Shown here piece after piece: positions 17,761 to 26,965 of a DNA stretch of 64,000 nucleotides (position 1 is its first letter; the number at the start of each line of letters is the position of its first letter). The position numbers were made by a program, and so were the translations under genes. The DNA comes from Sphingomonas montanisoli (GTDB taxonomy: Bacteria > Pseudomonadota > Alphaproteobacteria > Sphingomonadales > Sphingomonadaceae). The DNA lies in NCBI RefSeq assembly GCF_008274695.1, contig NZ_VTOU01000005.1, positions 124,001 through 188,000 of the forward strand, written 5' to 3'. A model generated the notes under the pieces. The model did not search any database, was not told where the DNA came from, and saw only the letters and a list, made by a program, of their open reading frames with translations.

Positions 17761-19476
17761 TCAGACTGTTTCGAGCGCCGCCAGGAACGCCTCGCGCAAC
17801 TTGCGCTTCTCGACCTTGCCCGTCGCGGTGCGCGGCAGCGAACGCATCCCGATCATGACGTGCGTCGGAACCTTGTAGTCGGCCAGCCCCGCCTTCGCGA
17901 TCGCTTTGACCCCCGCCGCGTCGGTCGGCCCATCCGGACGCGGCACGACCGCCGCGACCATCAGTTCGCCCGCGCGCTCATCGGGAATGCCGAAGGTCGA
18001 AACCTCCAGGAACTGGCCCGACGCTTCGAGAACGCGCTCCACCTCGGCACAATAGACATTCTCGCCATGGGTGATGATCATCTCCTTCAGGCGATCGACG
18101 ATGTGGATATAGCCCTGCGCATCGATGAAGCCGACGTCGCCGGTGGCGTACCAACCGTCCTTCAGAACCTCGGCGGTCTTCTCCGGCTGGTTCCAGTAAC
18201 CGGCCATCACGAACGGCCCGCGCACCTGCAACTCGCCCGACTCCCCGGCCGGAAGCACTTTGCCCGCCTCGTCGACCGCACGCGTCTCCATCACCGGGCA
18301 GATCATCCCAGCCGAACGCGGGCGCGGCGCCATCAGCGGGCCGGAGCCGGCACACACGCTGCCGCTCGCCTCGGTCATGCCCCAGCCATTGCCCAGGCTC
18401 ACGCGCGGGAAAGCATCGCGGATGCGCTGCGCCAGATTGGGCGGCAGCGCCTGTCCGCCGATCGCGACATTGTTGATCGTCGCCATCCGCGCGACGCCGT
18501 CGGGCAGGTCGAGCAGATCTTCGAACACCATCGGCGGCCCGGTCAGCTGCGTCACGCTGTTGGCAGCGATCAGGCGCGCGGCCTCTTCCTTGTCCCAGCG
18601 GCGCATGATCGTGATCAGGCCGCCGCCCATCAGCGAGCCCGCAATCGCGGTCAGCCCCGAAATGTGGAACAGCGGCACGATCAGCAGGTTCGACGGCGGC
18701 TTCGCATTCTTGCGGATCACGTCGATCTCGACCTTCATCAACGTCGCCGCCAGCGCCATCCCGCTCGCGGCGTAGAAGCCGAGATTGTGGATCATCTGCG
18801 TGATGTTGCGCTGGGTCAGCACCGCGCCCTTGGGGCGGCCCGACGTGCCCGAGGTGAACAGGATCCAGCACGGATCGTCGAGCGCGACGCGAACGATCGG
18901 CGCCTCGGCCTGACGCGCATCGGTCAGTTCGGCGAACGGCGTGGCGCCCGATACGTCGACCGGGCGGTCATCTTCCGGAATGAAGACGATCGGCGCCTCG
19001 CAGCCGCCCTTGCGCAGCAGGGCCGCGCGCGGGCCGTCGGCGACGATCACCTTGCAATCGACGTCGCTGGTCGCCGCACTGAGTTCGTCGGCCGAACCCC
19101 GGCTGTTGACCAGCACCGCGACCGCACCGATCCGCGCGCAGGCGAACAGCGACAGCAGATATTCGCCGCGATTGCGCATGACGATGCCGACCCGGTCGCC
19201 CGGCCCCACGCCGAAGCGATCGGCCAGCCCGCCCGCCAGGCGCCACGCCGCCGCGAACATTTCCGCATAGCTCGTGAAGTCGCCATTTTCCCACAGTAGC
19301 GGGCGATCGGCGAACTTGGCGGCAGTATCGAGATAGATGTCGATCAGATTTTCGGACGCGCCCGCATAAGCCCGGATTTCCTCGCCGCGCACCGCGACCG
19401 GCACGATTTCGAACGGCGCCCCCGGCGCGGTCAGCCGCGACACGATTTCGGCATAGGCGGGGTAGATATCGCTCAT
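17761..19476 (-). CDS. Acyl-CoA synthetase (AMP-forming)
   Basis: 571 residues of the ANL superfamily. The phosphate loop is LFTSGTSGRPKG, followed by GNGWGMTEASG, YATGDVGFIDAQGYIHIVDRLKE and the C-terminal catalytic Lys in PRTATGKVEKRKLR. It would activate a carboxylic acid to its CoA thioester via an acyl-AMP. It is the largest of three ligases in the island. It lies 24 bases downstream of the HSL-type hydrolase start region on the same strand and is divergent from the NTF2-like gene at 19610. The acid is unknown. Confidence 0.9.
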   Translation of the reverse strand: MSDIYPAYAEIVSRLTAPGAPFEIVPVAVRGEEIRAYAGASENLIDIYLDTAAKFADRPLLWENGDFTSYAEMFAAAWRLAGGLADRFGVGPGDRVGIVMRNRGEYLLSLFACARIGAVAVLVNSRGSADELSAATSDVDCKVIVADGPRAALLRKGGCEAPIVFIPEDDRPVDVSGATPFAELTDARQAEAPIVRVALDDPCWILFTSGTSGRPKGAVLTQRNITQMIHNLGFYAASGMALAATLMKVEIDVIRKNAKPPSNLLIVPLFHISGLTAIAGSLMGGGLITIMRRWDKEEAARLIAANSVTQLTGPPMVFEDLLDLPDGVARMATINNVAIGGQALPPNLAQRIRDAFPRVSLGNGWGMTEASGSVCAGSGPLMAPRPRSAGMICPVMETRAVDEAGKVLPAGESGELQVRGPFVMAGYWNQPEKTAEVLKDGWYATGDVGFIDAQGYIHIVDRLKEMIITHGENVYCAEVERVLEASGQFLEVSTFGIPDERAGELMVAAVVPRPDGPTDAAGVKAIAKAGLADYKVPTHVMIGMRSLPRTATGKVEKRKLREAFLAALETV

Positions 19477-19533
19477 TCGGTTCCTCGATCCACGCGCCGC
19501 CGGTTGGCGGTCTCTGTTCGACTGAACCTAAGC

Positions 19534-19539
19534 TATAAT
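19534..19539 (+). promoter_or_regulatory. Consensus -10 element
   Basis: A perfect TATAAT lies 70 bases before the ATG of the NTF2-like gene, in the divergent region between it and the acyl-CoA synthetase. No good -35 is seen at 16-18 bases upstream, so an activator may be needed or the match may be chance. Confidence 0.35.
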
Positions 19540-19609
19540 GGGTTTCAATGGGAAGCCACCTACACCGTTTCGGCTATGCCCGACTGCGCCAACACGGTTA
19601 CCCGGAGAT

Positions 19610-20083
19610 ATGGAGACGACCACCCCCACCCTTGAGCAACTCGCCGCCCGCATCGAGCGATTGGAGGACGAACGCGCGATCCAGGCGCACTTGATCCGCT
19701 ACGGCCTCGCCGTCGACAGCAACAGCGAGATCGAGGCGAGCCTGCTCTATGCCGAGGATACGCATGTCGACATCGACGCGAGCGTGTTCATGGACGGGCG
19801 CGATGCCACCCGCGGCATCGTCGCATCGCCGCTCCATCAGGCGATCCTGCCCAATTGCGCGCATGTAATGGGGCCGTTCGTGGTCGAGATCGACGGCACA
19901 CGCGCGGTCGCGACCGGCTATGCGACCGTCTATGTCCGCGAGGATGGCGACGTGAAGGTTTGGCGCCAGTCTTTCGGGCGCTGGGAACTGGAGAAGCGCG
20001 AGGGGCGCTGGCAGATCACGAAGCGCGTCTCGCGATCGACCGGCCGCGAGGATGCGGCGGCCTTATTCAAGGCGGTGCTCTAA
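19610..20083 (+). CDS. SnoaL/NTF2-like protein
   Basis: 157 residues from the ATG at 19610, preceded by GGAGAT. The pattern of an N-terminal helix (LEQLAARIERLEDERAIQAHLIRYGLAVD), then YAEDTHVDIDAS, HVMGPFVVEIDG and FGRWELEKREGRWQITKR, is that of the SnoaL-like cone fold, which includes ketosteroid isomerase and scytalone dehydratase relatives. Many members occur in steroid and aromatic catabolic clusters as isomerases, dehydratases or proteins of unknown role. It is a single-gene unit ending at a dispersed repeat. Confidence 0.75.
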   Translation: METTTPTLEQLAARIERLEDERAIQAHLIRYGLAVDSNSEIEASLLYAEDTHVDIDASVFMDGRDATRGIVASPLHQAILPNCAHVMGPFVVEIDGTRAVATGYATVYVREDGDVKVWRQSFGRWELEKREGRWQITKRVSRSTGREDAAALFKAVL

Positions 20084-20093
20084 CCTCCCCACA

Positions 20094-20176
20094 TCGTCAT
20101 TGCGAGGAGCCGGAGGCGACGAAGCAATCCACTCCGAACTGCGGAATGGATTGCTTCGCTATGCTCGCAATGACGA
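20094..20176. repeat. Dispersed inverted repeat, short form (copy 3)
   Basis: Outer arms TCGTCATTGCGAG and CTCGCAATGACGA enclose GAAGCAATCC/GGATTGCTTC inner arms around a short GAACTGCGGAA-like centre, 83 bases in all. Orientation is opposite to the copy at 6431 judged by the arm-specific spacers. It lies between convergent gene ends (NTF2-like and long acyl-CoA dehydrogenase). Confidence 0.88.
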
Positions 20177-20187
20177 GACTTTTGAGG

Positions 20188-21822
20188 TCAGGCCGTCGCC
20201 AGCCCGCGCCCGATCACATGCGCCTGGATCTCGGCCGCGCCCTCGAAAATGTTGAGGATGCGTGCGTCGCACAGGATGCGGCTTGCTTCATATTCGAGCG
20301 CATAGCCGTTGCCGCCGTGGATCTGGACGTTGAGGTCGGCATTCGACCACGCGACCCGCGCGCCGAGCAGCTTGGCCATGCCGGCTTCGATGTCGCAACG
20401 CTGGCCCTTATCCTTGTGGCGCGCCGACGAATAGGTCAGCTCGCGCGCCATCACCAGTTCGGCGACCATCAGCGCCAATTTGTCGGTGACGCGCGGGAAT
20501 TCGGCGAGCTGCTTGCCGAACTGCTTGCGCTCGGTGGCGTAGCGCAGCGCCACGTCGAACGCGTTCCAGCCCACGCCGATTGCGCGTGCCGCCGTCTGGA
20601 TGCGCGCGCCTTCGAAGGTCTTCATCAGCTGCTTGAAGCCCTGCCCCTCATTGCCGCCGAGCAAGCCGTCTTCGGCGACCTTGAAGTCGTCGAACGACAG
20701 CACGAACTCCTTCATGCCGCGATAGCCGAGCACTTCGATCTCGCTGCCGTCCAGCCCTTCGTCGGGGAAGTTCGTCCCCTCCGAACGCCCCTTCGCCGCG
20801 AGCATCATCGAAAGCCCGCCATAGCCCGGCGTGTTCGGATCGGTGCGGCACAGCACCGTCATCACGTCCGCGCGCCCGGCATGGGTAATCCAGGTCTTGC
20901 TGCCCTTCAGGTTCCAGCTGCCGTCATCCTGCTTGATCGCGCGGGTGCGGACCGAGGCGAGATCGGAGCCGGTGTCGGGTTCGGTGAAGACGGCGGTGGG
21001 CAGGATCGTGCCCGCCGCGATGCCGGGAAGCCACTTGGCCTTCTGCTCAGCCGTGCCGTTCTGGCCGATCAGTTCGCCCGCAATTTCCGAACGCGTGCCG
21101 AGCGAACCGGCGCAGATCCACCCGCGCGAGAGTTCTTCGGAGACGAGGCACATGGCGAGCTTGCCGAGGCCGAGGCCACCGAACTCTTCCTCGATGCAGA
21201 CGCCGAACACGCCGAGTTCGGCCATCTCTGCGATCACCGAGTCGGGGATCAGTTCGTCGGCAAGGTGCCAGGCATGCGCGTTGGGGGCGATGCGATCGGC
21301 CGCGAAGGTACGGAACTGTTCGCGGATCATGTCCATCGTCTCGTCGTCGAGCGCCTCGTCGGGCAGCTCGCCGCCGCGCAGCAGGTTCGCAAGCGCGAGG
21401 CGCGTCTCGGCGGTGTTGCCGTCGGCCAGGAATACCTTCACGGCCTCGTCAGCCGCCAGCGTCGCCGCCGCATCCATGATGCCCAGTTCGCCCGGACGCG
21501 CATATTCGTTCTGGCTCATCGGCACGCCGCCGAGCAGCTGCGCCAGATATTCGCCCACGCCGATGCGCAGCGTCAGCACGTCGATCTCGCGCTGGCGGCC
21601 GGCCGACTGCCCGCGCGCCGCCCAGTCGGCGATGGCGGCGATGGCTTCAGCGGTCGTCGCGATCCAGGCGAAGCCGTGGACGAGGCGCTGCTGCTGATCG
21701 GCAAGCTTGCTTTCGACCTTGCCCGAAGGCGCGATCGTGGCGCCGACCTTGGCCTGCGCGGCCTTGGCATAGGTGCGCGCGGCGCTGGCGGCAGCGGCGG
21801 CGGAGGCGATCCAGTCGGTCAT
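20188..21822 (-). CDS. Long acyl-CoA dehydrogenase, methylsuccinyl-CoA dehydrogenase-like
   Basis: 544 residues, about 160 longer at the N-terminus than ordinary family members. This length and the N-terminal helical extension ([17 protein letters not shown]...) are features of (2S)-methylsuccinyl-CoA dehydrogenase (Mcd) of the ethylmalonyl-CoA pathway. Core motifs are [37 protein letters not shown] and [15 protein letters not shown], and the catalytic Glu527 is present in [10 protein letters not shown]. It ends a seven-gene operon and overlaps the hot-dog hydratase gene upstream (ATGA), matching a dehydrogenation-then-hydration sequence. No ccr or ecm gene is in view, so full ethylmalonyl-CoA pathway membership is not shown. 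Confidence 0.82.
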   Translation of the reverse strand: MTDWIASAAAAASAARTYAKAAQAKVGATIAPSGKVESKLADQQQRLVHGFAWIATTAEAIAAIADWAARGQSAGRQREIDVLTLRIGVGEYLAQLLGGVPMSQNEYARPGELGIMDAAATLAADEAVKVFLADGNTAETRLALANLLRGGELPDEALDDETMDMIREQFRTFAADRIAPNAHAWHLADELIPDSVIAEMAELGVFGVCIEEEFGGLGLGKLAMCLVSEELSRGWICAGSLGTRSEIAGELIGQNGTAEQKAKWLPGIAAGTILPTAVFTEPDTGSDLASVRTRAIKQDDGSWNLKGSKTWITHAGRADVMTVLCRTDPNTPGYGGLSMMLAAKGRSEGTNFPDEGLDGSEIEVLGYRGMKEFVLSFDDFKVAEDGLLGGNEGQGFKQLMKTFEGARIQTAARAIGVGWNAFDVALRYATERKQFGKQLAEFPRVTDKLALMVAELVMARELTYSSARHKDKGQRCDIEAGMAKLLGARVAWSNADLNVQIHGGNGYALEYEASRILCDARILNIFEGAAEIQAHVIGRGLATA

Positions 21823-22643
21823 TTATAGGTCACTTTCGCGGACGTGGAGGTGGCGCCGTCGCAACGGACGGCCTGAACTTCGCCGTCGCCGGCGTGCTGA
21901 AGGCGGATCGGCTGGCCGAGGAAGATCGGGGCCGACGCGCGGAAGTCGAAGCTGGCGAGCTCGCCCTTGGTCGCCGCAAGCGCGGCGAGCTTCGCGGCGA
22001 TGAACGGCCCGTGGACGATCAGCGCCGGATAGCCCTCGACACCCGTCGCATAGGGCACATCATAATGGATGCGGTGCCCGTTGAACGTGACGGCCGAGAA
22101 ACGGAACAGGTTGACCGTCGACGGCTCCCACAGATCGCCATCGAGCGGATCCGCCGTCGGCGTCGGCAGCGGCACCGGATTGTTGTCGGCATCGCGATAG
22201 ACATAGCTCTGCCGTTCGGTGACGCGCACCACGCCGCCCTGGCGTAGTTCGCGATCCACCTCGACGAACACCAGATCGCCCGAACGGCCGCTCTTGTGCG
22301 TGACGTCGGCGACGGTCGAGACCAGTTCGGCCTCCTCCCCGATCAGCAGCGGCGCTTCGAAGCGGATCTTGGCCGATGCGAACATGCGGCGCGGCAAGGT
22401 GATCGCGGGCAGGAAGCCGCCGCGCTTCGGATGCCCGTCCTCACCGATGTCGCCATCGGCGGGTTCGGGCAGGAAGAAGGCCCAGTGCGCCAGCGGCGGC
22501 AGCACCTTCTCCACATTACGGTCGCTGCCGACTGCAAGCGCGTACCGCCGCAGCGGTTCGGCTTCGAGCCGCTGCTTCAGCGTCTCGGTACGCCCGATCG
22601 CGCTGCGCCATTCGGCGATCATGTCTTCGGTGATGTCGCTCAT
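21819..22643 (-). CDS. Hot-dog hydratase, mesaconyl/itaconyl-CoA hydratase-like
   Basis: 274 residues from the ATG at 22643, which overlaps the CoA-transferase stop. The N-terminal half ([42 protein letters not shown]) resembles the FAS1-like dehydratase module, and the C-terminal half has [26 protein letters not shown], the substrate-binding loop shared with mesaconyl-C4-CoA hydratase and itaconyl-CoA hydratases. It would add water to a branched enoyl-CoA. Placement between an Mcd-like enzyme and a class III CoA-transferase is like the Chloroflexus Mct/Meh and the bacterial itaconate gene sets. Substrate assignment is inference. Confidence 0.75.
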   Translation of the reverse strand: MSDITEDMIAEWRSAIGRTETLKQRLEAEPLRRYALAVGSDRNVEKVLPPLAHWAFFLPEPADGDIGEDGHPKRGGFLPAITLPRRMFASAKIRFEAPLLIGEEAELVSTVADVTHKSGRSGDLVFVEVDRELRQGGVVRVTERQSYVYRDADNNPVPLPTPTADPLDGDLWEPSTVNLFRFSAVTFNGHRIHYDVPYATGVEGYPALIVHGPFIAAKLAALAATKGELASFDFRASAPIFLGQPIRLQHAGDGEVQAVRCDGATSTSAKVTYK

Positions 22644-23842
22644 GCCACCAGTCCCTGATCGTGAAGCTTGCCGATTTCGCCGCTGCTGAGGCCCAGCAGG
22701 GTCGCCAGCACTTCGTCGGTATCCTGCCCGATCTTCGGCGAGGGCGCGGCGGGCTTGCGCTCGTCGGCGGGAAGCCGCGCGGCCGCACCCGGCGTCGGAT
22801 AGGATGCGCCGCCCGCATGGGTGACGTTCGAGAAGATCGGATTTTCGCCGAACAGCCGCGGCTCCTTCGCCAGCGATTGCTGCAGCGTGCGATAGATCGA
22901 CCAGGTGCAGCCCGCCCCGTCGAATACCTCTGCGCAGGCCGACAGCGGCAGCTTCTCGATCGCGCCTTCGACGAGCGCATCGACGCGGGCACGGTGATTG
23001 AAACGCGCCCCCTCGTCCCTGGCGAAGTCGACGCCGAGTGCGCTCTCGAGCGCCGCGATCGCGTCGGCGAGACCCAGCGCCTTGATCAGCCCGGTCCACT
23101 GGCGCGGGGTGATCGCGACCAGCATCACCCGCTCGCCATCCGCCGTCGCGAAGTCGCGGCCGAAGGCGCCGAACAGGTTGTTGCCGCTGCGCGGACGATC
23201 GGCGCCGCCCAGCATCACTTCGGCGACATTGCCCAGATTGCCCATCGTCGCTGCGGCGAGATCGGAGAGCGCAAGGCGGATTTCGCGGCCCTTGCCGCTC
23301 AGCCGCCGATCGCGCTCAGCCGCCAGCATGTTGAACGCCGCCATCGCGCCCGCATAGAGATCCCATGCCGGCAGGACGTGGTTCACCGGACGGGGATCGT
23401 CGGGATGCCCCGTCATCGTCGGCACGCCGACGCTGGCGTTGATCGTATAATCGACCGCAGGCGTGCCATCGGCCCAGCCCATCACGCGCAGGCAGATCAG
23501 ATCCTCGCGCAGCGCCGACAGCTTTTCGTAGCTGAGGAAGCCCTGCACCGGGAAATTGGTGACGAACAGGCCGTCGCCGCTGGTCGCGATACGCTGCGAA
23601 AGTTCGCGGCCCTCGGGCTTGCTGAGGTCGATCGCGATCGACTTTTTGCCCTTGTTCAGCCCTTCCCAATAAAGGCTCTGCCCGTCCGGGCCGATCGGCC
23701 AGCGCGCGCTGTCGGGGCCGCCGCCGATCTGGTCGAAGCGGATCACGGTCGCGCCCATCTGCGCGAAATGGAGGCCACACGAAGGCCCGGCGATGAACGC
23801 CGCGCCCTCGACTACGGTCAGACCTTTGAGGAGATCGTACAT
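22640..23842 (-). CDS. Class III (CaiB/BaiF) CoA-transferase
   Basis: 400 residues. The N-terminal GLTVVEGAAFIAGPSCGLHFAQMGATVIRFD is the family's nucleotide-fold opening, and the catalytic Asp is in LPAWDLYAGAMAAFNML, where formyl-CoA transferase has its acyl-Asp. It moves CoA between carboxylic acids, or within one molecule in the case of mesaconyl-CoA C1-C4 transferase. It starts four bases downstream of the PaaH-like gene and overlaps the hydratase gene. A role on a C5 dicarboxylate is suggested by its neighbours only. Confidence 0.85.
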   Translation of the reverse strand: MYDLLKGLTVVEGAAFIAGPSCGLHFAQMGATVIRFDQIGGGPDSARWPIGPDGQSLYWEGLNKGKKSIAIDLSKPEGRELSQRIATSGDGLFVTNFPVQGFLSYEKLSALREDLICLRVMGWADGTPAVDYTINASVGVPTMTGHPDDPRPVNHVLPAWDLYAGAMAAFNMLAAERDRRLSGKGREIRLALSDLAAATMGNLGNVAEVMLGGADRPRSGNNLFGAFGRDFATADGERVMLVAITPRQWTGLIKALGLADAIAALESALGVDFARDEGARFNHRARVDALVEGAIEKLPLSACAEVFDGAGCTWSIYRTLQQSLAKEPRLFGENPIFSNVTHAGGASYPTPGAAARLPADERKPAAPSPKIGQDTDEVLATLLGLSSGEIGKLHDQGLVA

Positions 23843-23845
23843 CGA

Positions 23846-25315
23846 TCAATCGGCCTGATAGATCGACTGGCCGAGCAGCGCGCGGCGGCGCAACCACAGG
23901 CTGGGGCGGTAGCGATCCGATCCGGTCGCTTCCTGCAGGCCCTGCATGATCTTGTACGTCTTGGCGACGCCGATCTTCTCCGCCCACTCAAGCGGGCCGG
24001 CCGGATAATTCTGCGCCAGCTTCATGCCCAGATCGATGTCGGCGGGCGAACCCACCCCGATCTGCGCCAGTTCGCTGCCGAGGTTTGCGATCATGCACAA
24101 GATACGCTGCAGCACGAAGCCCGCCGAATCCTTGATGACCTCGACGATGAAACCATGCCCGCGCAGCCACGCGGCCACCGGCTGCGCTGCCGCCGAACCG
24201 CCCGGGGCGGTCATCAGCGTCAGGTGCTTCTTGTCGACCGCCGTGAAGTCGATCGCGACCGTCTTCGTGGGATCGAGGCCGAGCCGCGCGCAGACCGTCG
24301 AGCAATCCTCACCCAGCGGCGCGATCAGGGTGGGGCCGTCACCGTCGACGAGGCCCAACTCCTTGAGCGCCGCGAAATCCTCCGACGCATCGCCGATCTT
24401 CGCGGCGAACGGACCGCCCTCGCCCACTTCCGGCGCGGGCGCGGCTTCCTTGGCCTCGTCCCCGTACTTGAAGAAGCCTTCGCCGGTCTTTCGACCGAAC
24501 AGGCCGGCGTGGAACATGATCTCGTGCAGCGTCGTCGTCTTGAGACGCGGATCGTGCTGATAGCCCTGGTAAATGTAGGTCGTCGCTGGGAAGTTCACGT
24601 CGATGCCGGTCAGATCCATCAGCTCGAACGGCCCCATGCGGAAGCCAGCCCCGTCGCGCATGATGCGATCGACGGTGGCCGGATCGGCAACGCGTTCCTG
24701 CACGACAGCCAGACCTTCCTGCGTATAGGCGCGGCCCTGCAGGTTGACGAGGAAGCCAGGGCCGTCCTTCACCGTGACCGGCACCTTGCCGATCAGCTTC
24801 GACAGCGCCGTCGCGTCGTCGGCGACCTGCTGCGACGTGGCGGGCGCCACAATCACCTCGACTAGCTTCATCAGCGGCACGGGGTTGAAGAAGTGAAGGC
24901 CGCAGACGCGCGCCTTGTTCTTGCAGTTCGCCGCGATCGCCGCGACCGATAGCGAGGAGGTGTTGGTCGCCAGGATCGCATCGGCCGACACGATCTCCTC
25001 AAGCTGCGCGAACAGCTTCTGCTTAGGCTCCAGCCGCTCGATGATCGCTTCGACCACCGTCTCGCACGGCGCGAACTGGTTCAGGTCGGTCGCGAGCGTC
25101 AGCCGCGCTTCGGCTTCGGCGGTATAGCCTTCGGCCAGCTGACCCTTTTCGACCATGCGCGCGATGCGGCCGATAATGTCCTTGCCCGCCTTGGCGAGCG
25201 CATCGGCCGACAGATCGAACAGGACGACCTTGAGGCCGGCGGTGAGGCCGATCTGCGCGATGCCCGCGCCCATCGGGCCGGCGCCGACGACGCCGAGAGT
25301 GGTGGTTTCAGCCAT
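23846..25315 (-). CDS. 3-hydroxyacyl-CoA dehydrogenase, PaaH-like
   Basis: 489 residues, the length of PaaH-type enzymes with two C-terminal helical domains rather than the ~285 of simple HBD enzymes. The Rossmann motif is GAGPMGAGIAQ, the catalytic His is in GLHFFNPVPLMKLVEV, and the first C-terminal domain ends KTGEGFFKYG. The second repeats the fold (SAGFVLQRILCMIANLG, then IDLGMKLAQNYPAGPLEW). PaaH oxidises 3-hydroxyadipyl-CoA with NAD+, so a dicarboxylyl-CoA substrate is plausible. It is three bases from the crotonase gene upstream in the operon. Confidence 0.88.
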   Translation of the reverse strand: MAETTTLGVVGAGPMGAGIAQIGLTAGLKVVLFDLSADALAKAGKDIIGRIARMVEKGQLAEGYTAEAEARLTLATDLNQFAPCETVVEAIIERLEPKQKLFAQLEEIVSADAILATNTSSLSVAAIAANCKNKARVCGLHFFNPVPLMKLVEVIVAPATSQQVADDATALSKLIGKVPVTVKDGPGFLVNLQGRAYTQEGLAVVQERVADPATVDRIMRDGAGFRMGPFELMDLTGIDVNFPATTYIYQGYQHDPRLKTTTLHEIMFHAGLFGRKTGEGFFKYGDEAKEAAPAPEVGEGGPFAAKIGDASEDFAALKELGLVDGDGPTLIAPLGEDCSTVCARLGLDPTKTVAIDFTAVDKKHLTLMTAPGGSAAAQPVAAWLRGHGFIVEVIKDSAGFVLQRILCMIANLGSELAQIGVGSPADIDLGMKLAQNYPAGPLEWAEKIGVAKTYKIMQGLQEATGSDRYRPSLWLRRRALLGQSIYQAD

Positions 25316-25318
25316 GGA

Positions 25319-26089
25319 TCAACGTCCCTTGAAGACGGGTTTACGCTTTTCGAGGAAGGCGGCGATGCCCTCGTCACGGTCCTCGGTGGTGAAGAGAAGC
25401 TGGAAGGTCTTGCGTTCGAGCGCGAGCGCGGTGTCGAGCGAGGCGTCGGGGCCGAGGCCCACCGCCTCCTTGATCGCCTGCACCGCCAGCGGCGGGAGCG
25501 CCGCGATCTTCGACGCGATCTTCAGCGCGTGCGGGATCACCTGATCGTCGGGCACAACTTCGGAAACGATGCCCATCGTATAGGCCACCTCGGCGGGGAT
25601 CAGATCGCCGGTCAGCAAATAGCGCGACGCCTTGAACTTGCCGACCGCGCGGACCAGCCGCTGCGTGCCGCCCGCCCCCGGCATGATGCCGACCTTGACC
25701 TCGGGCAGACCGAATTTCGCGCCCTCACCCGCAATGATGATGTCGCAGTGGAAGGCGAGTTCCGAACCGCCGCCCAGCGCGAAGCCGTTGACCGCCGCGA
25801 TCACCGGCTTGGTGCACGCCCGCAGCGCCACCCAGGCCGCGACCGACTCACGCGTCTGCGCGTCGCGCACGGTGCGCTTCTTGAGTTCGGTCAGGTCGGC
25901 GCCCGCCGCGAACGCCTTCTCGTCCCCGGTAATGACGATCGCGCGCACCGCCGGATCGAGGTTCAACTCATCGATATGCGCGGCAAGTTCGAGGCGGAGC
26001 GGAACGCTCAGCGCGTTCAACACTTCGGGCCGGTTGAGCTTCAGCAGCGCGACGCCTTCGATCGGCGTTTCCTTCAAGACTTCGGCCAT
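25319..26089 (-). CDS. Enoyl-CoA hydratase, PaaF-like
   Basis: 256 residues. Both catalytic glutamates of true hydratases are present: Glu110 in ALGGGSELAFHCD and Glu130 in GLPEVKVGIMPGAGGTQRL. It therefore should hydrate 2-enoyl-CoA to 3-hydroxyacyl-CoA. The nearest well-known analogues are PaaF/crotonase types, and its partner three bases downstream is PaaH-like. Of the three crotonase-fold proteins in this window, it is the only one with the full catalytic pair. Confidence 0.92.
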   Translation of the reverse strand: MAEVLKETPIEGVALLKLNRPEVLNALSVPLRLELAAHIDELNLDPAVRAIVITGDEKAFAAGADLTELKKRTVRDAQTRESVAAWVALRACTKPVIAAVNGFALGGGSELAFHCDIIIAGEGAKFGLPEVKVGIMPGAGGTQRLVRAVGKFKASRYLLTGDLIPAEVAYTMGIVSEVVPDDQVIPHALKIASKIAALPPLAVQAIKEAVGLGPDASLDTALALERKTFQLLFTTEDRDEGIAAFLEKRKPVFKGR

Positions 26090-26119
26090 ATCCCTCTCCT
26101 CTTTTCCGAAATGTCGTCG

Positions 26120-26938
26120 TCACCAGCGCCGCTGGCTCAATTCCGCCCGCACAGCTTCTTTCATCGCGACGAGGCGGGGGCCGATATCGGCCTCCATCCG
26201 CTCGGGCGTGAACAAATAGGTCGGGGCCGAACAGGTGAAGCCGTGGACGGTACCGTCATTCTGCACCAGCACCGCACCCACGCCGTTGATCGCACGGTCA
26301 TAAGTCCCTTCGAAGACGCAGTAGCCGCGTTCCTCGATCTGGGCGAAAGCACCTTCGAGCCGCGTCTTCGTCGCCGGCCAGTGATCCTCGCTCGCCCGCG
26401 CGATCGCATCCATCAGGACGGTGCGGTCTTTCTCGGGCAGGCCGGACAGATAGGCCGCGCCCATCGCCGACCGGTGGATCGGCACACGCGCGCCGGCATC
26501 GAGACTGAACGCCACGGTGCGGCTCCCACGCTCGACATCGAGATAGATCATCGTCAGCCGATCGCGCGCGCCCAGCGCCACCGAAGCATCGCTATATTCG
26601 GCGAGTTCCTTCATGTGCGGCATCGCGATCCGCCGGATGCCCGCCGCCGCGACGCAGGCCGCGCCCAGCGACAGCACCGACGGCGCGATCATGTAGCGCG
26701 ACAGGCGCGGCAGATAATCGAGATAGCCGAGCGTCGTCAGCGTGTGTGTGATCCGCGAAACGGTCGCCTTGGGCAGCCCCGTCCGCTCGGCCAGTTCTTG
26801 ATTGCCGAGCGGGCCGTCCTCGGGCGTGAAGGCGCGCAGCACCTCCAGCCCGCGGGCGAGCGCGGTCACGAACTGGCGATCGGTCTTCTCCTCTTCCGCA
26901 CCGGGAAGGGCGAGAACCTTGCCGAATTCCTTGGCCAC
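26120..26938 (-). CDS. IclR-family transcriptional regulator
   Basis: 272 residues from a GTG. The N-terminal winged helix reads FVTALARGLEVLRAF, LGNQELAERTGLPKATVSRITHTLTTLGYL, and the C-terminal effector domain has YLDVERGSRTVAFSLDAGARVPIHRSAMGAAYLSGLP and ERGYCVFEGTYDRAINGVGAVL. IclR proteins such as PcaR/PcaU control aromatic and acyl-CoA catabolism. It is the second gene of the seven-gene operon, so it may autoregulate through the palindrome at 28201-28217 in the divergent promoter. Confidence 0.9.
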   Translation of the reverse strand: MAKEFGKVLALPGAEEEKTDRQFVTALARGLEVLRAFTPEDGPLGNQELAERTGLPKATVSRITHTLTTLGYLDYLPRLSRYMIAPSVLSLGAACVAAAGIRRIAMPHMKELAEYSDASVALGARDRLTMIYLDVERGSRTVAFSLDAGARVPIHRSAMGAAYLSGLPEKDRTVLMDAIARASEDHWPATKTRLEGAFAQIEERGYCVFEGTYDRAINGVGAVLVQNDGTVHGFTCSAPTYLFTPERMEADIGPRLVAMKEAVRAELSQRRW

Positions 26939-26965
26939 GCCCGCGCGTCTCCGCCCCGGCCCCGA

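Noticed and set aside
20188-21822. Complete ethylmalonyl-CoA pathway
   Set aside because: Only the Mcd-like step and possible relatives of later steps are present; crotonyl-CoA carboxylase/reductase and ethylmalonyl-CoA mutase are not in the window.
22661-24865. 734-residue plus-strand frame
   Set aside because: Shadow of the CoA-transferase and PaaH-like genes, with no ribosome site and no motif.
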